From Anas platyrhynchos (lineage: Eukaryota > Chordata > Aves > Anseriformes > Anatidae), in contig NC_092593.1 of NCBI RefSeq assembly GCF_047663525.1, positions 22,801,501 through 22,865,500 of the forward strand: a DNA stretch of 64,000 nt, written 5' to 3'. Both the position numbers and the translations under genes were made by a program. The notes under the pieces are model-generated. The model saw nothing but the letters and a program-made list of their open reading frames with translations. It searched no databases and was not told the origin of the DNA. Position 1 is the stretch's first letter. Every line of letters begins with the position of its first letter. This document shows positions 54,380 to 64,000 of the stretch, one piece after another.

Positions 54380-54790
54380 TTGATTGAAAGAGAATTGGCT
54401 AACCTGAGATGTAAACAATGACTGGCATTGGCCTTAACCCATGTGGTTAATATCACTGATTTGTCATGCTGAGTGATGTGAGAAGAGAAACGATTGGTTG
54501 TTGATTATTGAACAGCTCAACACAGGGCACATTTGGCATGTCAGACGAGAGGCTATTCTAATGAGCTAGAGCTGCTGCCAATTACTTAAGAACCAGTGCC
54601 TCCTCTACAAGCTATTTCGTACATCTTCAAAATGTTTAACTAAATTCCAGCTCAGTAACAGATTGCAAATAAGATGGTTAGACTCAAGAACCTGTGCATA
54701 CATATTCCTTTAGCAGGCAGGTGCACATGAGATGATGCTAATGGAGCCTTTCATTCTCTGGTGATAAGTAATTAACATATAGCACAGCAG
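54380..54790. promoter_or_regulatory. Candidate conserved non-coding element E
   Basis: Repeat-free 0.4 kb with CTAATGAG, CCAATTACTTAAG and GTAATTAACATA homeodomain words and E-box-like CAGCTG-type cores. Enhancer-like texture only. Confidence 0.22.
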
Positions 54791-54915
54791 TCAGTTTAAG
54801 AAATGTTCAGTTCTTTGTGGAATCTGACAGACCTGTGTAATTGAAACATTCCCTCGTACTTTTTATTTATTGGATTCAGGAAAAAAAATATCAGTATTGA
54901 AAACTATTAGAAGAA

Positions 54916-54945
54916 CAAACTCTAGGAAGACAAACTCTAGGAGGA
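54916..54945 (+). repeat. 15-bp tandem duplication
   Basis: CAAACTCTAGGAAGA is repeated at once as CAAACTCTAGGAGGA, with one difference. Confidence 0.93.
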
Positions 54946-55147
54946 GACCTCTGATTTTGCATGGCCTGCTGTAATGACACTCCTAAATACCTAAAGCTTT
55001 GGCCTGAAAGAAAGAAAAATATGACAACCAGTCATAGAAGGCATAAATATTTCAGATACATCAGGACAGAGCCCACTAATCATAAATATCAGCTAAAACT
55101 TCTATTTTTATTTTTTTCCCCTCCATGGATGTGTGATCAAATTCCTC

Positions 55148-55163
55148 TTTTTTTTTTTTTTTT
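55148..55163. repeat. Poly-T run (T16)
   Basis: Homopolymer ending in TTTCCAG, a fortuitous acceptor-like end with no exon-like sequence after it. Confidence 0.85.
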
Positions 55164-58100
55164 CCAGTAACATAGACATTATCTTTGTTCAGATTTTCAT
55201 AGTCCTATCATAAAAAACGAACAATACTCTGGCCATGTCCATTCAACTACTGAACTGCCTCTGCTTAGGGCATACACAAGGACACCTGATTTAGAGTAAA
55301 GCTTTGACTACTTAAGTGTTCTTCATTTTAGTGCTTTTACATTACAGAATTAAAATACTTGTCCCAGAAACTCTAGAAGCTCCTTTCTACGTAGTTTTAG
55401 TATGCTATCCAGAAAGCCAGACATAACAGAAAATAAAGATGTCTTCCTTCAATTTGAGATACTTTTTAGTTTAAATTCTTCCTATAGCAACTACATTGTT
55501 TTCCACTTAAAAGTGTATATAGAATTGAACTGTAAATTGAATGTTGAAAAAGTGAGAGCTTTTATGAGCCAGATGGATTTCAATAGGCTCTGTGACCATG
55601 AAATTAAAGGTACGTCAGTATTGTTTCTGGTTTAGGCACATGTGCAAAACAGCATGCATGCTATGTGCTAACATGTACAAGAAAATGCATATTGAATGCC
55701 TCTCTCCTTTGATTAGATCAAATGTGTTTTACAACTGGAAGCCTATTTTAGTTAACTCCCACTGCAAGCAAGTATTAGGTAGCAATTTTAGGTACTCTAA
55801 CACCATCATTATTGTTATTAAAATTAATCATCCCTCCCTCCCCCAGATACTTGGCATATGAAAAACTCTTAAAAACCATGTTTGTAATAATTTGTTTTGG
55901 ATTCTGTAGCTGAAGCACCTTTATATTTTTCCTCATGAAATATTTGCTGCCTCCAATCACCTGGGGAACATTACCTTGATGAAGCCACTGAAATATGCTC
56001 CATCAGTCTCAAAGGGTTTTCCTAGCCTACTTTTCACCCCTTCTTGCCAATTAAGCTGCCACATTATGTATGATAGTGAGGGTCACTTGTTTTTTCAAGT
56101 GATATTCTGAATTGGTGAAGATGACAGAAGCATACTGGCCTAGTGAATAATTAGAGTGGATCTTAGAGCCCCAAACCCCCATCTTGCACTGCCACATGCT
56201 AACTATTTTTAACCTCAGCTCATCTCCTCTAGCATGATACATGTGTTTTTGCCAGGAAAAACTATTGCAGTATTCTGTACTGGGTGTCTGTATTTTATAT
56301 TAAGCAGTTAACAGATAAAATAACTAAAGAGATGTTGAAAAAATAAAAAAATTGAAGAAAAATATATATATGCGCAATACAAGGCTTACTTCCATGAATG
56401 AGACACAACATTGTTCTCGGACCATATAACATTCATGACTCTGTATTTTGCAAATATCTAAGCAATTCTTCATTAATTCACTTTGAATTCACGTATACAT
56501 CAGTTTATAGACAAGGTTAAAAAAAAAAGAAAAGAAAAAGAATTCTTTATGTTATAAGACCAAGAAGTGCTACTCCATAGTTCTAAAGCAGTAGTCTCCA
56601 TTGTAGTCAATGAACATTTTATACCTGATGATATATTTCAATCAGAATTTCTGTACAGTCTTGCTACTGCACAATCTCCAAATAACCACAGGAGGCACAG
56701 AATATAACACGATTTAGTAGTTTCATGCAGAGACAAATATTTGTGATTCTAAGTCAGCCTTTCCAAAAGGAAGACACTTATCTTAAGTGTTCAGGATTAA
56801 TCCACTGCCTAAGACATTTAACAAACAGGCTTAAAGGGAAAGTTACTGACATTGGATGAAGGTTTTAGTGAAAGAGCAGAGATGCCTTGGCTTGGCTAGC
56901 TTCTCTCATATAGCTATTAACAAATTTTACTGCAGTAGTGATCACCAGAAACAAAGGAGCTAACAGGACAGTAATGAAGGGCTGAGTAGTGACCTTTCTG
57001 CCTCCTTCCTCTCATTGTTCAGGTTGGAACAATGATGCATATTTTGACCAAATTCCTCAGCTGAGCTCTAATTGTGGACAGGGTGCAAGAACTAGAAGAT
57101 TTGCCATTTGGAACTTGTAAAAACAAAATTAAAAAAAAGATTCATTCTTCAGGGAGTACTCAAGAGGTCATCTCCTTTTAAAATGTAACCACACAATTGT
57201 ATAAGTTCTCCAACCTCACACTTTCTGTTGCTCTGTCTTGCTTAACCTCAAAAAAACTCTTCCAGCTACAAGAAAATGCTGCCTTCTTACCGCCACTGGA
57301 AACAGTGCTATTCACTACTTGCACAAATGGCTGAGAAGTAGATGCCCCAGATTGCAAACAGAGATTCTGGGCAGTTTACAGCAGAATTACAATTTAGACC
57401 ATAGTCTGTGCCTGTTCCAAGCTATTGAGAGCTACACCAACTCACCCAGCTCCAAATACGCAGACAACAAGATCCTCTCAGCCTTAACAGCATAGTACAC
57501 CTTATATTTCAGTGAGTTTTTCCTTTCCCCTGCAGCATGAAAGTTTTTTGGCTCAACATCCTTCTAATCAGGACATTTCAGAAGTGTTTTCTATGCAGCA
57601 CTTCACCTTCTCTACCAAGGATTGCAGTTAGCAATTTTGTTTCCCTCTGTCTTACTTCATACAATTTGCTGAAAAAAGAGTGGCAGCAATACAAAAATTG
57701 AGTGCAGACCAAAAATAAAGGAAAAAACACAAGAATCCCACATCAGTGTACATATGCTGGTCCTTTAAGATATTCTGAAACAGCATAGGAAGGGCAGTAG
57801 CAAGCAGGTAACTTGGATATAATGTTTATTTTAGAGTTAGTGATAAATCACTGTGAGATAATAATGGGAGCATATGTCTCCAACAGCTTTTCAGAAAAGG
57901 TGTTCTATTCTAAATGTAAACTAGTGGACCAAAGAGATAGTGAAGATTTATTTCCTCTTTCCTGGCAGAAATAGATTTCTTTCCTTAGCATATTAATGAT
58001 GATGCATTAAAAATGTTTACAAAATACCATCACTTGAAATTATGAAATGAATGTAATTAAATCACCTACAAGCCCTTAGGGCTGTGAACACCAGCTTAAG

Positions 58101-58630
58101 CATTAGTGAGACAGATTGCAAGCTAGGATTCTGGTTGTTTCTCTCATGCTGGGGAGAAATGGAAATAGAATTGCGACTGATAGCCCTACCACTGCACAGA
58201 ATGTAACACTGGAGCACAGCAGAGAGGAAAATTCCCAGTGATAGCTAGCACCAACTGGAAGTCCTGCCAACAAGAACAGCACTGCCAATTTGTATCTCTG
58301 ACCAAGGTTATCCAGGAGAACATTTGCCATCATCTATTTTTCAAGCAGCTTACTTCAGAGTTGCTATGGCTGGGCTGAAAATGGCCTTGGGTGAAAAAGA
58401 AACAAAACCAAACCAGAGTGGCAGACCTAAAACGGATCTTTGCCTGAAAAATAAATTTTCCTAAGGAATGGTATCACCTTAGCGTACAGTTATCCTGAGG
58501 ATGGGACCAAGCTCTTCCAGTAAGCCTGTGAGACCAGACTGATGGGTACCTGCATTTGCAGTCACCCCTCTCTAAGGCTCCAGTGAGTTATATTGGTAGC
58601 TGGACATTTAACAACTAGGCTCCATCACCT

Positions 58631-58745
58631 AAACAAACAAACAAACAAACAACCCAAAACACACACACAAAAACAAAACAAACAAAAAAAAAAAGAAAAA
58701 AAAAAAAACACAAAACACCACACCACCAAAAACAAACAAAAAAAC
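58631..58745. repeat. (AAAC)n / A-rich low-complexity block
   Basis: AAAC units, a CACACACA segment and A-runs over about 115 bp. The frame across it encodes only K/N/T/Q-rich low-complexity sequence. Confidence 0.93.
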
Positions 58746-61705
58746 AGTTCAGCCACCCCCTTTATTCTACAGCTTTGAGGTAGGTTGTCCTCATCCATGT
58801 TAAAAGCTTGAAGTTAACCCTGGCAGAGCAGCTCACCTGGTAAAAGATAGGGCACAGACATCATAGGCCCTTTATTTTAAGCTTCCACTGTCTCCAGATC
58901 TGCTGCAGCCCATGCAGCATATTCTACAAAACTCAAGTAGCTTTTGATGATTGAGAAGGGGTAAAGCATCTAATTTTCATTCTAGACTTTCAACTGTTCC
59001 ATTCCTCCTTGGATCTAGAAGCGTGACCAAGAGTGCATGCCTCATGTTCAGTCTGGTCAATATTTTAGCTCAGAAGCTAAAAAAAACACATGGAAATCGG
59101 GAAAGAGAAATTGTTTGTACATGATAAATCTATTTCTCTACTGTGTGCAGAAATAGTCTCACTTATAGCACCTTTTTAAAAAAAAAAAAATCTTATAGTA
59201 TATGTTTTGATCAGAGAAACATCTGGCTCAAGCAGTCCATTTGCTGCTTAATTTAAGAGAGAAAAAAAAATGTGAAATATTGAGTCCATCTTTTTTTTTT
59301 TTAAAAAATAAATTATATATACATGAATTCTTACAGGCATGACCTATGCTAGGACATCTCTGCCAAACTGTGCAGTAGACAACATTTAGAGAATATCTGA
59401 TTCCCTACAAAACCTGGATTAAGTTTTCTACAAAATTATTGAAGAGCATGGTCTCACAGTTAATACAGTTGCATGTGACATACTCCATTCTCAGTTTGCT
59501 GGTAATCTCAGCAACAATGCAAATGACTCATTGAAAAACAAAATTTCACAAGTAAACAAAAATTTTTGTTCATCACTTTTCAGTTTTTCCAGGTCAGAAA
59601 CCATGCAGATTCCAAAGGTGTTAGATATATGTACAGTTTGAGCCAAAAGATTTGCAAGAAGAGCAGGAAGTGCCAGGAATAGGAAGTCTTGAGGTTAAAT
59701 TTGAGCTTTTGGTATGTGTTTATTGTATTCTCCTCAATAAGTCTCTTCATTTTTTCATTGTACTCTCACGCGTAAACAGAAAAATAATCCTCATGAACAC
59801 ATACTTCAGAAGTATCTTGCAGCTTAAATAATTGATGCTCCAGCAGTACTTTAAAGAGTTTAAGTCTTTCCAAAGGTTTGCTTAGAGAGAAGTACTCCAC
59901 ATTTTCTGAGAATGACATTTCTGAAGTGTTCAAAAATTAATTCAGATTTGATCTCCCTTCTATTAGCCTATCCACATATATAGTTTAAAGGCAATTTTGA
60001 AGCTGAACACATTAACAACAGCCACCGGTAACTCTATAAAACTCCTATGGCAGTCTTTATAAGCACTTGCCCCAGTTCCTTAGGAAACATCCACCCAGTA
60101 GGATTGGGGTTCTGCTTAGAAGTTATGTGAAATAATGTAGTGAAAGATTCTATTATATAGGACACATCCAAAAAGGATCAGATTTACAGTATGAATATAA
60201 TAGCAGTAATAAGTTGTAATGCTCTAAAATCCCTATGACAATGATTCCTTATTCAGTTCAGGTGAACATCATGCAGACTGACAATTGCTCACACAACAAA
60301 TGGCAAGGATAAAAGTGACACCGAACCTTCATCGTGGTTCCTTGGAACCATCCATCCAGTGATATTAGGGAGTCACACAAGGCGTATGTAAGAAAGCATC
60401 ATGAAATGTTACAATATAAGGTTCTACTACATGGCACAGGCTGAGAAAGAGTGAAGTTTACCATATGTACATCACCAACTTCCAGCTGTATACACTAACT
60501 TCAGGAGAATGTGAACAGCTAAGTGCTATAGGCAAACACTAAATACATAGAGCATAGATATCTACATAGGAGTTTCATCGTGTGTAATATACCTTTCCAT
60601 AGCCAGTGTTCATCAAACTGGTAACATCTTCCTGTTCTTGAAGAAGAGGTTTCAAGTACCCTTTCCACCTTCCCACAAGCTCTAGGGGCCGTGTCCATGC
60701 ACTGACAAACCTTGGACTGATATTACCCATGGTCACCAATAAAATGGGCATTTCAGTGTTTTACACCATGCTTTTTCTAAACTTAGTTTTTAAGCTACAA
60801 TTCCCTGTACACTTTACTGCTTTCCAACATGGACTGTCAGGGTCTTCACCAGGCACTACATGATGCCAGTGTGCACATACCAAACTGCAGAGGCAACCAG
60901 AGAAACACAACCAAAGGGTGCATACGTGACAAACTGAAAGCCATCTCCTCTTATTTGAGGAAAGAATGGGCATATTCTAATTAGGAACCACACCTTCTAG
61001 GCTCAGAGCTTTCTATCCTTGTAATCAGTGCCAGGTTTTATTAAGTTTGTGAAAACTGCTGAGACACAGGAGATGCATCACAGATTCTACAGCTGCTGGT
61101 ACAACGTAGCTCCCATCTGAAGTTATTACTGTAAGGCAGAACATCCAAGAAGTATTGAACTTCATAGAAGCAACTGTATCTTAAGCCAGTATTACAACTT
61201 ATGCATTAGATATGCTACTACGAAGACAAAGGATGAACACTTCAAAAGACCCAGCATCTTACCTTACACTGCTCTTCTTGAATGCACAAGAAGGCCTTTC
61301 AACGTGTATGGGCATATCTAGCTCAGTGATGAAGCCCAGGATGTAGTTGCTTTTGGCCACTTATCACCACCTTCCTGAAATGTTTTTACACTTAATTAAA
61401 GGCAACGTCAAACCCTGGAGCTCTCCTTTTTACCGGGGGCAACCAGTTGGTGTTGTACTGAGAGCGAGTCCCAAAGGGCACTTTTCAATTAATAGGGGCA
61501 CTTGCCACAGCACTGCTAAAGGGATGGCTTTTGCTTAATAATGAATGCATCAGCCTACAGCTAGTGAAAAGAGAGTGAGATTAACACTAGTATTTAAGAG
61601 GTTTCTCACATAAGCAGCCAAATTAAGGAGGAAAAAAATCACTTGGTTGCTTTATCAGTTCAGTGCTCTCCTTTAATCATTGTTTGAAGTCCATCTTTTT
61701 AAATC

Positions 61706-61720
61706 TTTTTTTTTTTTTTT
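61706..61720. repeat. Poly-T run (T15)
   Basis: Simple homopolymer. Confidence 0.85.
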
Positions 61721-64000
61721 CTTAACCTTTGTGGGTTGCAGGAGTACTACATGCTGTTAATAATAGCCCTATGTTGATTTTCTGTGTTACAACAGTAGCA
61801 TCTTTTCCTTTAGTATTCTTTTAAAATATAACGTTAGGGTAAGTTTCTCTTAATTATACAGCTAGCTTTAGCAAGACTATAAGAAATTTTAAAAAGGATG
61901 AAAAGAATATAGGATAACTTGTGGAATTAAACAACAAAAAACACCCTTACCAATCTTAGTCCTCAATAAATAAAATGCTTTCAGACTCTTCCAGGCATGT
62001 TAGAAACATTTAAAAGCACTTCCCAAAACTCCTGAAAAGTACACATCTTCTGTCAACTCAACACTGCACATACTGAGCAGGAGAAACTCCCTGTTACTCC
62101 TTCACTTATCTCAAGGTGTAAATGGAAAGGTGCTGTGTCTGAAGTCAGGTGGCAGCACTTAACCTCTAAGACAGCTCCTCCCAAGACCAGGTTTTACCTC
62201 CATCTCCATGGAACCAGTACAAAACCTCAGTGCATCAGGTTCTAGGGAGTGACCTCAAATACTCATGTCTGTCACTTATTCAAAGGCATGTGACAAAATT
62301 AAGAGCTAAGTTCTGTTGATACTCAAACTGAAAATGGAGGTAGTTGCTCAAGGCCTAGTCTTTCTGTCCTGTAGTGGTAAGGTGATCCAGCTGATTACAC
62401 CAGAAGAAAGCCACAACTTTATGGTCTCTGAGCCAAGTCTTGAACAGACTATGGAAAAAATTAGCTTAGCTGCTCCAAAATGGAAAGAGATCCCCTTGCA
62501 GCAAGGCAAATGGAGTTGATTTCAGATCAAACAGCTCAACGTTTATGGGTCAGACCCCTCTGAAGGAAGTTAGGACACCCACTCAGGGTGCAAGCACTGA
62601 ACTGTGCACTTCCCTGAGGTGGCTAGTTTCTTGCAATCTGTGTTTCCCAGGCTGTAGTGATACAGCTTTGGCAGCTCTAGAATTGCAGGACTCAGCCCTA
62701 AAACCAAGGTATAATATCTATGGTAGCTCAGTCCAACATAAGCTAGCTGTTGCTGGAAGTCATTCCCTTTCCATCTCTGTATGGCAGGAAACATTTGGAC
62801 ATCTCATCCCCTCCACGTAAAGCCAGTGGGGAGGCCTGGTGGGCCAAGTACCTCAGGGCTCTGTGCAGCTTTCCTGCTCTGAGCATTTTTTGTTCTGCTT
62901 TGAAGGTCATGTGTATTTTTTTCTTGGAGTGTGTACCAGAAATTAGACATTACTTCTACAAATGCAATGTCGAACCACCGGACAATAGTTATCTCCTTTA
63001 GAGAATATAAATAGTCCATTTGGAATAGAATAGAAGCAGCAGCAAACAGTTCATCTCAGAACAACCTTACAGTGATGGTTAGGTGCTTTCCTGGAAAACA
63101 TTCTTGAGTGCCAATAAGGGAATGTAACAATCTCGTGAGAATTTTAGCTACTGGTCTACAGGATTTATAAATAAATAAATAAAAGCGTTCCTCCTCCATT
63201 TTGTGACTTCAAAATGAGAAACACGGCCAGTCAGAAGTATAAGAATATTTAAAAACAATCCACAAAGTGTTTCAGGTCAACCGAAAAAGCTATTTTAAAA
63301 ATAAAATAATTTACAAGGCTATAAAAATGTACCCTATCCTTTGTGAGTGACATGAAATAAATCTATAGTTCGTATATATCAAGCTTTGGAGATGTTATAG
63401 AGGGGGTGTTTTTAAGCAGGCATGTGTATCTTCTGAACATTTGGATATATATTTTTGATCACAGTTGTACCTTTTTCATTTTGTGTTCCAACACTCCTTT
63501 GAGGCTACTCATGTACCATACTGGCTTGAAGTGGTACATCTGTTCCTTCATTATGCTCTGCTCAGGTCTTTAAATACCTGGAGCAAACCCCAGACTCCAG
63601 ATTTACCTGCTATTTTAATATAGCTGAACTATCTCTTCTCTACTTGGCAGTCAGTGTTATTGCACAGACTGTATAGTTGAAGATCATAAATTTTTCTTTG
63701 TGCCCAATAAATGCACTCTTTCAATAGGTTAATGCTTCTATCCTGCAATTATTTCAAACAGGTGGGCACTCTGACACTTGCCATTAGCCAGTCCGCAACA
63801 CACAAATGTATTGATCAAGTCAAAGATGCACTTCTGACTTGTGCTAATCAATGTATCAGTTCTCCAAGGGTTTTTACAGTGTAATGAGGAGGAAATATAA
63901 ACACTACTGCTAAGTTTCTCTCTCTTCAGGGAGCAACTGAGTGCACATATAGAAGAGCTGATGTACTGATTCACAGCAAAATAAAATGACATCTCCAGAT

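Larger units (their letters stand above)
45311..64000. other. Gene desert, distal part
   Basis: No gene seen in nearly 19 kb. It is AT-rich, with small repeats and four stretches of enhancer-like texture listed separately. Around 48.89-48.93 kb there is a short CpG-bearing patch. From 55 to 64 kb I see nothing beyond simple repeats and chance frames. Confidence 0.6.

Overview
This is vertebrate nuclear DNA, most likely from a bird (chicken-like) and probably from the HOXD-linked part of the genome. The evidence for a bird is a typical avian CR1 LINE at 16415-17240, two older CR1-family remnants, and compact introns next to dense CpG islands. The one protein-coding gene that can be read completely is ATP5MC3 (old name ATP5G3), the third nuclear gene for subunit c of mitochondrial ATP synthase. 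It lies on the minus strand. Four coding exons (15075-15113, 14086-14163, 13516-13709, 12338-12452) splice in frame into 141 residues: a 66-residue import presequence and the invariant 75-residue proteolipid.

Layout, left to right. From 1 to about 7.9 kb is the 5' end of another minus-strand gene. Its CpG-island promoter lies at 7.2-8.1 kb, with CCAAT, CACGTG, TCTCGCGAGA and YY1 motifs and two good first-exon splice donors. A possible 41-nt untranslated exon lies at 4506-4546. No coding exon of this gene is inside the window. In tetrapods the gene just downstream of ATP5MC3 on the same strand is ATF2, so I infer ATF2 by synteny, not by protein sequence. From 8.1 to 12.0 kb is intergenic DNA between the two tandem genes. 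From 12.0 to 15.4 kb is ATP5MC3, with an NRF-1-like site, an ERR-type half site, CCAAT boxes and GC boxes at its promoter, as expected for an oxidative-phosphorylation gene.

From about 15.6 kb to 64 kb I find no gene. The DNA is AT-rich, with simple repeats, homopolymer tracts and a few CR1 remnants. In other tetrapods the interval beyond ATP5MC3 is the gene desert that leads to LNPK, EVX2 and HOXD13 and carries the distal limb and genital enhancers of HOXD. If the synteny holds, 16-64 kb is the ATP5MC3-proximal part of that regulatory domain. Several stretches (about 38.4-38.8, 46.6-47.0, 49.0-49.7, 52.4-52.7 and 54.4-54.8 kb) look like conserved enhancer DNA by texture. They are low in repeats and rich in homeodomain or HOX13-type motifs, but conservation cannot be tested from one sequence. 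A GC-richer islet at 31.95-32.15 kb carries a near-consensus CTCF motif.

Almost all open reading frames in the window are short chance ORFs. The longest (7374-8240, plus strand) is only a stop-poor CpG-island frame. I found no tRNA, rRNA, known microRNA, CRISPR array, provirus or intact mobile element.
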